NCBI GenBank assembly: GCA_002197995.1
Contig: NGZR01000029.1
Span: 1-14,419 of the forward strand
Source: Gaeumannomyces sp. JS-464
Lineage: Eukaryota > Ascomycota > Sordariomycetes > Magnaporthales > Magnaporthaceae
Direction: 5' to 3'
DNA length: 14,419 bases
The notes under the pieces: model-generated
What the model saw: only the letters and a program-made list of their open reading frames with translations
What the model was told of the DNA's origin: nothing
Database searches by the model: none
Program-made: the position numbers and the translations under genes
Part shown: one piece after another, positions 1-9,289 of the stretch
Position numbering within the stretch: position 1 is the stretch's first letter
Layout: each line of letters opens with the position of its first letter

Positions 1-690
1 CTTCTACTACACACTCCTACCTACTTCACACGGTTTACGTACACCTACTACTCCTTACACTTACTTTACTACTCACGTTACACACGGTACACACGACTAC
101 TACTTGTTCCACACACCACGGACGACTACACACTACTTTACTCACTCTTTTTTACCCCGCCGGCCCACGGACCCCACCGGCTCCTGACGCCTGGGGCCGA
201 CGGGGCTACTTTTACACGTACTTACACACTTCCTTACTCTCTTTGTTCTTTACGACCACTACTCTTTACTCGTTTACACTACACTACTACACGGCTTGTT
301 TACACACTCTACGACACTACTCACACACACTACTTTACCTACGTTACACTACACACGGACTACTTTACTCACACACACACTACTACACTACTTACTACTC
401 TTCTACTGTGTTTTCTGTCTCTTACACACACACACCTGTCCTTTACTTGTTACTCTTTACGTACACCACGACACCCTACCACCCTACACCTCTTTTTTAC
501 TACTACACTACACACGTACACTCTTACACACTTACTACTCTACGACTTACACGCTACTTTTACACACACGACTACACTCCTCACTTTACCCACTTACGAC
601 GTACACTTGACTACGACACACACACTTACCCACTCACCCACTCGGTACACACACCCTACCTACACTCACTTGTTCACACACACTACACGC
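1..690 (-). CDS. LAGLIDADG homing endonuclease/maturase, partial, cut by window end
   Basis: Collapsed reading. First helix YFEQWLVGFTDGDG (about 605-680, TGA as Trp), then NFSINY, NGKW-LSFKIAQS, RYNL-LLYYIKKELG, VGSVTKDNNKGQFFK, IIPIFDKYPLLTSKYFD and KQAYYIINDKDMSKEQ. A GC-rich element (153-207) interrupts the linker. The linker resumes as KKDDKYLSPVWNNISLPL, TDINN and KDIVTKPW, and the window stops inside the second helix IVGFIEA at bases 1-30. Plan and sequence match the 1116-2270 enzyme (same YYIKK-LG-GSV-K block), so the two are related copies. Catalytic D of DGDG is present; the second acid is at the edge. Confidence 0.7.
153..207 (-). repeat. GC cluster with nested hairpins in an endonuclease gene
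   Basis: About 50 real bases, mostly G and C, in an AT-rich gene. Collapsed minus strand: outer arms TAGCCC/GGGTA, middle arms GGCCCcAGG/CCTGGGCC (one bulge), inner hairpin GGCTC-AG-GAGCC. This is the form of the double-hairpin or GC-cluster elements of fungal mitochondrial DNA. It lies in the linker between the two LAGLIDADG helices. Confidence 0.75.
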
Positions 691-718
691 TTTACGACTC
701 ACACGGACTGCTCTCCGT

Positions 719-734
719 TTACGTCTCTGACTGG
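719..734 (-). ncRNA. P7 strand of the last group I intron
   Basis: Collapsed minus strand CCATCAGAGACTAAACGG matches the P7 5' strand seen in the other introns (TCAGAGACTA). The S partner is not in the window, so it should lie below base 1, with the endonuclease gene inserted between the two P7 strands. Confidence 0.6.
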
Positions 735-744
735 ACTACACACT

Positions 745-915
745 TTACTTTACCCCACACGCGTGTTGTCTCCACTGACACTCACTACCACTTTTTACCA
801 CTACCGTACTTTACTTACACTACTACACTACACACACCACTGACGTACGTACTACACACTTACTTACGACACGACGTTTCACCCTGTACACACTTTACCC
901 CACGGCGTGTTGCGA
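745..915 (-). repeat. Direct repeat of about 18 nt in intron sequence between endonuclease genes
   Basis: Collapsed + strand TTTACCCARGCGTGTTG occurs at about 745-768 (AAGCG) and 893-913 (CAGGCG), one mismatch apart. The whole stretch 690-1116 has no gene; it holds this repeat, the third TGWTL-like copy, and a P7-like strand at 719-734. It is probably ribozyme core and flanks of the intron carrying the last endonuclease. Confidence 0.55.
869..887 (-). other. Third copy of the TGWTL exon-like sequence
   Basis: Collapsed minus strand ACAGGTGAAACTCTT differs from copy 2 (2347-2366) by one missing and one altered position; in the window's own letters the two are acacgacgtttcaccctgt and acacgacgttcacaccctgt. 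No clear pairing partner AGGAGTT follows it. It lies between two LAGLIDADG genes of the same subfamily. Confidence 0.5.
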
Positions 916-1115
916 CCACACGGACTACACACTTTTTACCGACACTGCTTTACACACTTACGCACACGACGTACGTTTACCACACCTTACACTACACACT
1001 ACACACTGGACACTACACACGGGTTACACACACGTTTACACTTTACGTGACTTTTACGGTACTACTTCTACTTCACCTACTACGCTTTACGGTTGTCTAC
1101 GCTTACCGCTACTAC

Positions 1116-2270
1116 CTACGCTTTTACCGTCTACCCTACACTTTACGTACACTACGTTTTACTTTACTTTTACACTTACCTTTACTCGACTACTTACGTC
1201 TTTCGACTACACTACACTGTGCCACCACGACTCACTACACCTTACACACTTCTACGACGACTTTCACTACCCACCGGACACCTTACCCTTTACACACTAC
1301 TACTCACACTACTACTTGTTACACTGTCCCTACGACACTTACCCTGTACGACTACACTACCACTGACACTACTTTCTACGCTTTACTTACTACACTTACA
1401 CCACTTACCTTTTACACTACTGTACACACGTACCGTTTACACTACACGACACACACTACACGACACTTTACTCTACACTTTTGGACCACACTACGTACAC
1501 ACTCTACTACCGACACTTGACCTTGGACTACACACCACTACACACCACCCACACACTGCCCTTCACGCTTCTACTACACACCCCCGCTACACTCACACTA
1601 CACACGACTACTACACCACGTACGCACACTACCTACTTACTGACTCACCTTTCTGCGTTTACACACTGGCTACACTACGCACGGACGACACACTACACTT
1701 ACGCTGGACACGTTCTTTTGACTCTTACACTTTTTCTACTCACTACTCACTTTTTACACTCTCTGTACGTTACACTTCTTTACTTTTCTACACTACTACT
1801 TGTACTGCTTCTTTACACACTTTTACACACTACACTTACTACACTACTTTACCTACGACTACACTACACACGGACTACTCTACTCACACACACACTACGG
1901 ACACACACTTACCTTCTTTTACACACACCCTTTCTACTCTGTACACTTCTACACACTTACCCTCACACCTTTGTTTTGACACCTTTTACGACACACCACC
2001 TACCCACTACACCCTACACTTTTTTTCACCACTACACTACACACACACACACACCTTACACTTACTACTTCACGACTTGACCTTACACACCTACTACTTG
2101 ACACGACCGGACACTGTACCCTCCACGACTTTGACCACACTACCTACACACACCACACCCACTCACCCACTCTGTACACACTCCCACCTACACTCACCAC
2201 ACTTTACACACCTTTTCTCCACTCACCTTACACACTTACTTGACACTTTACTTTTTACTACTTTTTCGTT
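1116..2270 (-). CDS. LAGLIDADG homing endonuclease/maturase, WLVGFTDGDG family
   Basis: Collapsed reading. First helix LWLVGFTDGDG (about 2160-2210, TGA as Trp), then FSIVKSGGTFRL, QYSLSQSEYN, LYYVKKILGYGSVSKS, FRITDRKVL, IFPIFDRYPLFSSKYYNYL, KFKEAYYILENKELT and IEKIKIKRTS. The second helix is WLAGFIEAEGSF (about 1545-1600), followed by NYNK-NIHVLSTG, DIFKGKFRGMKSLEF and a basic tail KTITKLGRRKS before TAG at 1116-1119. The YYIKK-LG-GS-K block is characteristic of the mitochondrial endonuclease/maturase subfamily. Both acidic residues (D of DGDG, E of EAEG) are present. The start near 2270 is approximate. It lies between exon-like copies 2 and 3. Confidence 0.75.
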
Positions 2271-2346
2271 TTCACCGCACTCGACGGACGACGTTTTACT
2301 TGCCTCTACTGTTACCCACTACACACGCACACCTCCTTACCACCTC

Positions 2347-2366
2347 ACACGACGTTCACACCCTGT
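2347..2366 (-). CDS. cox1: Candidate cox1 exon sequence, copy 2, with P1-like pairing
   Basis: Collapsed minus strand ACAGGTTGAACTCTT is an exact Thr-Gly-Trp-Thr-Leu coding sequence, without loss, and is preceded by ...AAAATG (G before the exon). AACTCTT can fold back on AGGAGTT seven bases downstream (2329-2338), giving a P1-like stem with a T.G pair at the sixth position, the usual 5' splice-site signal of group I introns. This makes it the best candidate for a functional exon among the three copies, or else part of an intron that carries its own copy of the exon. Confidence 0.45.
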
Positions 2367-2401
2367 CACTTTTTTTTACTTACACCCCACTGCGTACGCA
2401 C

Positions 2402-2430
2402 GGTCCACGACCACTACACGTCTTTGGACC
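2402..2430 (-). repeat. Hairpin GGTCCA...TGGACC
   Basis: Collapsed: GGTCCA-AA-GAC-TTAT-GTC-TGGACC on the minus strand, stems of 6 and 3 bp. It lies between the endonuclease stop at 2500 and exon-like copy 2, so it may be a ribozyme or P9-type stem. No canonical S element is seen here. The rest of 2270-2500 is intronic with no gene. Confidence 0.6.
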
Positions 2431-2499
2431 CTGGGTCGTACGGACTTACACACTTTACACCCTACTCTCACTTCACTTGCTACACCCCACACTTACCAC

Positions 2500-3700
2500 T
2501 TACACACTACTACACACACCTTACTTTACACTGACACTCTCACACTTACACACTTGACGTTCTTTTACGTACTTCACTGCTACTTTTTACTGGACACACG
2601 TACACCTTACGACACGTACCCTTCTTGACGTCACTACTTACTTTCGACGACACACTTTTGACTACACGACTACTGCTTGACTGTCACACTCTACACGACA
2701 CACTCTTGACTGTTTACGACGCTACACACTACACGGACTACACTTTTTACACACTACACTTTACTTACACACACTTTCACCACACGACACCTACTTCTTA
2801 CACTTGCTTTTACCACACCACTACACGCTGTTTCACACTACTACACTTTTCTTTACACTCCTTTTTACTTTCACTTTACCACGTTTTTACTGTCTACGAC
2901 ACACTTCTTGACACTACCTTTTCACTACACACACTTTACACACTTACGACACTTACTGTTTTACACTTTGTCCGACACTTACGCTTTGTACTACACTTGT
3001 TTCTGTGACTACTACGCCACTACTACACCACTTTACACCCTTACGTACGCTACACACCCACCTTGCACTTTACACACTCACACCCACCACACTACACACA
3101 CTGACCCACTCGGCTTCACACTACACACACCCGGCTACACTCACACGGACTTGGTTTCTACACTGACGCTACGACACTCCACCACCCTACACTTTTCTAC
3201 TTTTTACACTGGTTCCACTACGTACACGCTTTGCACTTACCGTACACGCTACGACTGACTTTACGCACTTCACACTCACGTCACACTTACGTCGACTACT
3301 ACACACGCTTCACACTCTTACGGACGTTCTCACTACTTTCCACTTCACACCACGTACCACGCTACTTTTTCGTACTACGACACTTTACACTCTTGGACAC
3401 TACACACGACACTCACCACTACACTTTGACACTTCTTTGGACTGTTCCACACACGTCCCTCCTCCGACTACACCCTCTTTTACTTTTACACGACGCTACA
3501 CACGGGACGACTCCTTTTTCACCACACCACCGACTTTTTACCTACTGGGACTACACACGCACACTTTACCCCTTTTGACTTTCTACGCTGTTTTACGGAC
3601 ACCACACCTACTACGACTCCACTCTCCTTCTACTTACACACCCTGCTACACACTACACCTACCCTACACTACGACCGACCTACTTACACACTACACACTT
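2500..3700 (-). CDS. LAGLIDADG homing endonuclease after exon copy 1
   Basis: Collapsed reading. First helix SYLAGLIEGDGSIVV (about 3600-3655), then RNQKGKLLYP, KIVFEKDLPLALKI, KEVIGGGTLEHPKN, LLNGNMRTPKIEAL and LIDWLNAKSS. The second region has TNPWLAGF (TGA as Trp, 3125-3155) followed by FIEADGHFIVVDLNA (about 3061-3118), then LATKVKCYMAISQN, NFMKSIQEFLDIKT, DYLKNYPLFSSKHQD, FLDWHQAYLIKISR, NMTQEGTSKLLSIKI and MNTKRTQFNWDSLNK, ending TAA at 2500-2503. Both acidic residues are present. The start is not resolved; 3700 is an approximate upstream limit. It is closely similar in plan to the intron 3 enzyme (both end ...FNWD-L). Confidence 0.75.
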
Positions 3701-3770
3701 ACTTACTTTGGTACACGGTTACGACTTGGACGACACACACGGGGACGACTACTACCACCACTACACTACT

Positions 3771-3787
3771 ACACGACTTCACCCTGT
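3771..3787 (-). CDS. cox1: Candidate cox1 exon 5, copy 1 of a repeated exon sequence
   Basis: Collapsed minus strand ACAGGTGAATCTT corresponds to Thr-Gly-Trp-Thr-Leu of Cox1 (GTGWTLYPP) with two bases missing. It follows the 3' end of intron 4 (last base G), which ends about 65 window bases after S. The 3' boundary cannot be placed; Cox1 residues YPPLSS are not clearly readable after it. Two further copies of the same sequence occur at 2347-2366 and 869-887. Confidence 0.45.
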
Positions 3788-4238
3788 CTTACCTTACTAC
3801 TACACTGCTACTTCTTACTTACACTTCGCTTTTTACCACACACGACGACTTGGACCTACTACTTTTCACCTCACCCTACTGTACCGACACGGGTGCTTCG
3901 CTACGGACTGACGTGTACCCACCGTGTACGTCTCTGACACGACTACTTGCTTGTTACTACTACCTACACCTGCTTTGCTTGCACTACTTCCTGCTGACTT
4001 TTCCTTACACACTTTTTTACTGACACGGACGACCACACTACTCACTTGACACGACTACTACGGACGTTCCCACGCACACTTTACGTGGTACTACCTTTAC
4101 TACGTACACTACACTTTTCTACACTTACGTTACACACACCTACGTCCTTACACACACACTTACGCGACACGCTACGACACACGCACACCTCTTTACACTA
4201 CACACCTACACTTACCTACTTTTGGCACCACGGTTTGT
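3788..4238 (-). mobile_element. Small group I intron 4 of cox1, no internal endonuclease
   Basis: It begins ACAAACCTGTGCC after exon 4 and has a complete core without a gene: TTGCTGGGAACTCC (about 4060-4078), AATCAGCAGGAATATGC (about 3980-4000), P7 TTCAGAGACTACACG (3924-3940) and S GAAAATATAGTCC (3852-3867). The proposed end ...GTAAG lies directly before ACAGGT. If a later ACAGGTTGAACTCT copy (2347-2366) is the true exon instead, this intron would extend to about 2367 and include the next endonuclease. Confidence 0.65.
3852..3940 (-). ncRNA. Group I ribozyme core of intron 4 (P7 and S)
   Basis: Collapsed minus strand: CTTCAGAGACTACACGTG (P7) and GAAAATATAGTCC (S). Spacing to the proposed 3' splice site at 3788 is normal for a P9 region. 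Confidence 0.75.
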
Positions 4239-4365
4239 ACCCACACCTCCTCCTTCTACTACCACACGCACGACACACACTACCTACACTACGTACTTAC
4301 ACACCTACGGGGGTACACTACACTCACACACACACTACACTGTTACTTTACGTCTTGGACACACT
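4239..4365 (-). CDS. cox1: cox1 exon 4
   Basis: Collapsed minus strand reads (A)FPRLNNI.FWLLPPS, LILLVFSACIEGGVG in order, the conserved loop and helix region after VGGPDMA. TGA encodes Trp in FW. Two or three base losses are seen (one C in TTCCC, bases at ATT-AGT). The 3' end is placed after GTT-GGT: the exon end TTGGT can pair with GCCAA a dozen bases into the intron, with a T.G wobble at the splice site, as in P1 of group I introns. Confidence 0.85.
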
Positions 4366-4400
4366 CGTTTACCACACTGGTACGTTTCCTACCCACCCAC

Positions 4401-4481
4401 CGGACCTACTGTCTTCACCCCTTACTTTACACTACCACACTACACGGGGCTTCGCACTGTACGTCTCTGACGGACTCCTGC
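4401..4481 (-). ncRNA. Group I ribozyme core of intron 3 (P7 and S)
   Basis: Collapsed minus strand: GGATCCTCAGAGACTACATG (P7, 4459-4481) and GAAGACATAGTCCG (S, 4401-4416). The 3' splice site before ATTTCCAAGA follows at 4366. Confidence 0.8.
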
Positions 4482-4879
4482 TCACTACACTTTACACACT
4501 TACTTTTGGTTCCCTGCACCACTTACTTCCCACTGTACTACCACTACACGTGTTACCGACCTACACTTCACGTTACTTTGTGTGCTGCTGCTTCGCACGC
4601 ACACGCTACACACGCTACCACACCTTTACTGACGTTTACGTTTGTACACACCCCACACTTACGGTGTCTACTGTACTCTGTTACACTACGGACACACACT
4701 TACACTTCCACTTTTCGACGACTACTTCTACTGCACTACTACGCGACACGTACACTACACTTACACACACGCTTACCACCTTTTTACACCGGCACTTTCC
4801 TTGTTTACTGGGGCTACTACTACACACACTACACCACTACACACACTACACACTTACGTACACGACACTTGTACACACT

Positions 4880-6033
4880 TTACACTACGACCTCCTCCTC
4901 CTCCTGACTACACTTTACTTTACACACTGACTCCCACACTTGACACACTACACGTTCTACTTTCTACTTCACTACCCACTCTCTACACCACGACACTCAC
5001 GTTTTACACTTACACCCTTCTTCTGTACTACACTGTTTGTTTTCACACGCACTTACACTACACCACCACACTTTCTCTTCACACTCTTTACTACACTCTA
5101 CACACTGTTTACCTTGACGACACTACACACGACACTACTCTACTCTACACACTACGTTTACCCACACACACTTTCACGTACGACACTTTTTACCTTGACT
5201 GCTGTACACGACACTACTACACTACCTCACTTACTTTGTACGACTTTCTGACACTTCTACGTTACACTACACACCTACCACTTACACGACACACTTTACG
5301 CTACTACTTGGTTACACACACCACTCTACACACTACACCTCTTACCCACGTTACCACGGACTCTACACCACTTCTCTGCTCACACTTCTTACACTCTACC
5401 ACACGACTACTTTTTCTTTTTTTTGCACTTACTTTTCTACCTTTACGTACCGTTGCACCACGACACACACCTTCCACTCTGACACTCACACTACACACTC
5501 CACCTTACACTCACGCTACTCACTTACGCTACACACGTACCCTTCTTTTACACACACGTGACCTTACTCTACTACTTACGTACTTACTGACTGTTTACTT
5601 TACACTCACACTCACACTCACACTTTACTACCACACTTGACTGTACTCTTACGGTGTTCTTACACTTCACCCACTTTACTTACACACTACACACCTACTT
5701 TTCTTTACACACCCTACTTACCACGGTGACACACTTACCTACACTACCACCACACGCACTTACTCTTTACGGTTTACTACTCTACACTACACACACCCAC
5801 GACTTCTACTTACTACTCTACACTACGTTTTTTGGCTACACTGGTTCACTTTTTACACACCTACACACACGTTACTACCACACACACCCTACGGGTTACT
5901 GTTTCTTTTACTGCGACACGCACCCCCCACTCACGACACTTTTGTACTTCACACACTACTGCCCACTCACCCTTCACACACTACACGCCACGCTACGACT
6001 ACTGACTTTACACGTTTTACTTTTTACACCACT
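4880..6033 (-). CDS. LAGLIDADG homing endonuclease, intron 3
   Basis: Collapsed reading from ATG at 6030-6033: MLKIKLKSYLAGLFEGDG is open and carries the first helix (LAGLFEGDG, about 5950-5985). Then HKRNITLGF, CITFSLKNEPLAKKLL, LDIIESGFIRYKPKD, NACVLVISPVIGLKK and INGELRTPKI in order. The second helix WLSGFIDSDGSF (about 5464-5500, TGA as Trp) is followed by VQRTKVENNAKKRKIS, RLRIEQRMLDPVTG, SYLDVLTNIAKFL, ILTASSKNSTEIL, NYLDRYSLFSSKHL and GMNRNRTYFNWDHL. The frame ends GGGGVY-TAA at 4880-4883, with four GGA/GGAG repeats just before the stop. Both acidic motif residues are present. Length is about 280 residues, normal for two-motif enzymes. A few losses break the frame. Confidence 0.8.
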
Positions 6034-6083
6034 TTGTACCTACTACACTACTCTTTTGTTACTTTACTTACTACCCCACACAC

Positions 6084-6120
6084 GGTGGGCCTTTTTCTTT
6101 GCCACTACTCACGGCCCACC
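6084..6120 (-). promoter_or_regulatory. Inverted repeat across the exon 3 / intron 3 junction
   Basis: Collapsed minus strand: GGTGGGCCT in exon 3 pairs over 9 bp with AGGCCCACC in the first 25 bases of intron 3. This is where P1 (5' exon with internal guide) of a group I intron is expected, although the splice site lies a few bases downstream of the stem's exon strand. It may instead compete with P1. Confidence 0.55.
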
Positions 6121-6156
6121 CTACCCACTACACGTGGCACTTACACACACACACTT
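6101..6156 (-). CDS. cox1: cox1 exon 3
   Basis: Collapsed minus strand reads NFLMPLMVGGPDMA(A-less last codon): AAT-TTT-TTA-ATG-CCA-CTT-ATG-GTA-GGT-GGG-CCT-GAT-ATG-GC in codons. It continues GGFG of exon 2 and is completed by exon 4 (ATTTCC..., giving MA-FPRLNN). No base loss is apparent. The 3' boundary is set after GGC because exon 4 then supplies the A of the Ala codon and the intron ends in G; the last exon base would be C rather than the usual T, so a shift of a few bases is possible. Confidence 0.85.
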
Positions 6157-6194
6157 CACTTTTACTTGTACACTTGTTACACACTTACCACTTT

Positions 6195-6277
6195 GGACCT
6201 ACTCTCTTCACTCCACACACACACACACTACTACTGTTTTTTGGACGTACTACACCGTACTACGTCTCTGACGGACT
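6195..6277 (-). ncRNA. Group I ribozyme core of intron 2 (P7 and S)
   Basis: Collapsed minus strand: CCTCAGAGACTATACG (P7, about 6256-6277) and GAAGAGATAGTCC (S, 6195-6211), followed about 40 bases on by the 3' splice site before AATTTTTTAATGCC. Further core sequence (ATGCGGAAAGTTCC, AATCCGTAGGAAACG) lies at 6280-6450 between the endonuclease stop and P7; no gene is seen there. Confidence 0.8.
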
Positions 6278-6528
6278 ACCTACTACTACACACACACACA
6301 CACTTTTTTTACTCTTCGTTTCCTACCGGACTTACTCCACTTTACTTTTCACTCACGTTTTACACGGGTCACTGTACCGTTTACACTACTACACTTTTCA
6401 CTGACCTCCTACTGACCGACACCTTTACGGACACCTTTCCGCACTACTACGTTACTACTTTTACTACTGACTACACTACTTACCTACTTACCCTTTGGCA
6501 CACACTTTTTTACTACACACACACACTT

Positions 6529-7690
6529 TTACACTTACCCGACGACTTACTCTACACACTGACGACACACACACACACTACCTTTACCGGTTACTTGTTA
6601 CACACTTGACGCCTTACACTACTTTTGACACTACTCTACACTACTACTTTTCACGCTGTTACACACGGTTTACCCGTCCCGCACTTTTACACTTTGTTCT
6701 ACCTACCGTACTTTTCACACTCTTTACTACGGCTACACACTACTTTTGACACGACACTACTACACGGACTACACCGACTCACACACACTACTTCTACTGG
6801 TTTTTTGACTGGCTTTCTGACGTTACTGTGCTACTACACCCACTACACACACGACACTACGACACGACTTTTACTCTTTTTGCTCTCTACGACTCTACGA
6901 CACTACCACACACTTACACCTACGTACACGTACTCTACGCTACTTTTACTCTACACTACTTTCACACACTACACCTACGTACCCCCCTTGTTCTACTTGA
7001 CACGCCTCTCTACGGACTACACTTTTGTCTTACACCTCTACTACCGACACACGACACACGTTTGACACCTCTTTTTGTACGTACACCTACCACCCTTTTT
7101 TCTTTCTACTCTGTTACACACTTTACTACCTACACACTTACCCGTCTCCACTCTGTACACACTCCTGCTACACTCACACGACACTTACCTACTTACACTA
7201 CGACACGACACCGACTCTACACGCCTACACACGGTTTACACTTTTCACTACTTCACGACTTACTCACTTACTACTCACTTTTACTTGCTCTACTGCACAC
7301 TGCCTCTACTTTTTGGACGTACCGCACTACTACACCCACTTTACTACACTACTGACACTTACTTTTTACTACACCACTCTACCGCTACTTTTGACACTAC
7401 CTTCACCACACTACCACCACACCCACTGACTTTTCTTTTCTACTACTACTTTACCCTACCTTTACGTGACTTGACTACCTACACTTTTTCACGCTACACA
7501 CGGACCTACTCACTTTACACACCTACACACCATACTACACTTACTTTTTGGTGCACTACTTTTTGCCTTTGACACGACACTCACTGTACTACGCCACACT
7601 GACACCCGTCACGCCTCTACTTACGTCCACGCTACACACTACTTACACTACTACTGACGTTTTACCCTTTGCCTCTACACACACACACAC
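6529..7690 (-). CDS. LAGLIDADG homing endonuclease, unit 3 of intron 2
   Basis: The best preserved endonuclease in the window after collapsing. First helix YLAGLIEADGSLAIHDSS (about 7540-7630), then PKIIICFSLND, AEKLVSITKVGKYI, IIHIINGYMRTPKIEALHRA, IKWYND and LNMKIKPLGLDRSS. The second helix is NSWLAGFTDGDG (about 7141-7185, TGA as Trp), followed by FSINLTDRKKKG, NYPREASIEQGGTSYLN and DRYPLYSSKYLAYK, with IKMRDGKPL, ENILDIQNIKAQF and VFFSHLDNLGN before TAA at 6529. Both catalytic acids (E of EADG, D of DGDG) are present. The upstream start is not resolved. It lies directly 5' of the ribozyme core. The lone A-T dinucleotide of the window (7532) is within it. Confidence 0.8.
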
Positions 7691-7939
7691 ACGACGACAC
7701 ACACCGGCTACCGTTCTACTTTACTTACACTACACTACACGCTACTGGCTACCTACGACCGTGCCTTTTACTTACTTTTACACGACGCTTGCTACCGACA
7801 CGTACCTACACACACCACACACTACACGACCTTACACACACACACGCACTGCACTTTACTACACACCGACACTACACCTACACACACTTACGCGACTACT
7901 TTACTTTACACACTTTGCACTGTACACTACACACACTAC

Positions 7940-9160
7940 CACACGGGTGCTTCACGACTTTTCCGTACGTACTCCTTGCTTTTCACTTACACTTTACGTT
8001 TTACACCTTCACACGTACACACTTCACTACTGGTTTTTTACTACTTACTTACTTTACACTTGACACACACTTACTACACCACACTTTACACCCACACCGT
8101 TCACTACACTCTACACACGACACACTTACTACCCTACACCACTACGGACACACTTTACTTACACACACTACTTCTACTTACGACACTACTTTTTACCTTT
8201 CACTTGGTACACACACGCGCTTACTTACTACACACGTACCTTTTACACCACTACACGACACGTTCTTTTGACTTTTTGTACGTTACACACTACTGTTTTA
8301 CGACACACTTCACCTTACACTTTACGACACACACTACACACACACGACTACACTCACGACCACTTTCGGACCTCACACCACCCACCTACGGCTGTGCACG
8401 ACACACTTACTACACTACTTTACCCGTTACACACGTACTGTTTTACACTACTTACACTCTACGACTTCACTTCTGTACACCGTACGCTTTACACACCACA
8501 CGGACTTTACTTTTGACCACACACACTCCTGCACACTCACTGCACTTACCTACTCTACACACGACACGACGGTACTCTTTACTCTACACTACACTCTTAC
8601 GTACGCTGACGGCTGCTTTGCACGCCTCACGCGCTTGTTTTACTACGTTACACACGTTACTACTCACACTCACACTACACTTTTACTGTACACCACTACT
8701 TTACTTTTACTACTGTTCTCACTACTACACCCACTTACACTTACTTACACGACTTACACTTTTACACACACACGTCACTCTTTACTTTGTACGCACTTAC
8801 ACTTTCTCACTACTACACTTCCACGACTTTTACACTTTGGACTACACACGTACCCTACACTTTTGTACACTACGACACACTTACACTTCCTCTACCTACA
8901 CACACACACCACTCACTTTACACTTTACACTACACTACTCACACTACACTCTACGGACTACACTTACACACACTTCTTTTTACGGTACACACACCACACA
9001 CTGTACCCACGACACCTTTCACACTTACACTCCACGCACACACACTACACGACCGACACACACTCTACTACACTCTACTACTTGGTACACACACGTACTC
9101 TTTACCTGCTACCACGTTTGTCTTACGTCGACACACACACCTTCTACACACCCCTTTACG
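7940..9160 (-). CDS. LAGLIDADG endonuclease-like unit 2 of intron 2, possibly degenerate
   Basis: Collapsed reading. A linker GPKGFRSFSTK (about 9120-9165) leads to the first helix FSSYFAGLIESSGTFVLP (about 8990-9050), whose usual acidic position reads Ser-Ser instead of Gly-Asp. Then come ITKLGTLSKLKSG, INGYMRTYKI and LHKIIDWYN. A GC-rich perfect hairpin (8605-8632) interrupts the stretch before the second helix LDSNAWIAGF (TGA read as Trp, about 8530-8560). No DGDG can be read after it. EYFNKFPMLGIISLDYE and EVKTKLMK mark the C-terminal part. Loss of both catalytic acids plus the hairpin suggests an inactive copy, but the window's base losses make that uncertain. Confidence 0.55.
8605..8632 (-). 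repeat. Perfect GC-rich palindrome inside the second LAGLIDADG unit
   Basis: Collapsed, it is GCTGAGGCTGC, a 3-nt loop (TTT on +, AAA on -), and GCAGCCTCAGC: an 11-bp perfect stem in AT-rich surroundings. It resembles the mobile GC-cluster or hairpin elements of fungal mitochondrial genomes. It lies between conserved blocks of the endonuclease frame. Confidence 0.75.
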
Positions 9161-9289
9161 GGCCTTTACGGTGACACGGTTTACGTTACCTTTTACACGT
9201 TACCCTTTTGGACTTCTTACTCCTTACACGCTCTACACGTACGTTACGACCCTACACCGTACTCTGACTACACACACTACTCACTCACT

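Larger units (their letters stand above)
4366..6100 (-). mobile_element. Group I intron 3 of cox1 with LAGLIDADG gene
   Basis: It separates PDMA from FPRLNN in cox1. It begins AAAGAAAAAGG and ends with G at 4366. The endonuclease gene occupies the 5' two thirds. The remaining 4400-4880 is ribozyme core: ATGCCGTTAAAAAGTGTAAGC near 4750-4800, GTGCAGGGAACC near 4510, P7 at 4459-4481 and S at 4401-4416. A short GCTGC/GCAGC hairpin lies at 4584-4601. No other gene is seen in it. Confidence 0.8.

Noticed and set aside
411..440. Resemblance to a transposase-adapter end (ctgtctcttacacaca)
   Set aside because: The match fails where the adapter has AT, and the collapsed sequence is ordinary coding sequence of the LAGLIDADG gene (KGQFFK).
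5304..5498. Short minus-strand open frame
   Set aside because: It is a frame in the uncollapsed sequence lying across the second LAGLIDADG motif of the intron 3 endonuclease; the excess of Val and Arg reflects the inserted G before T.
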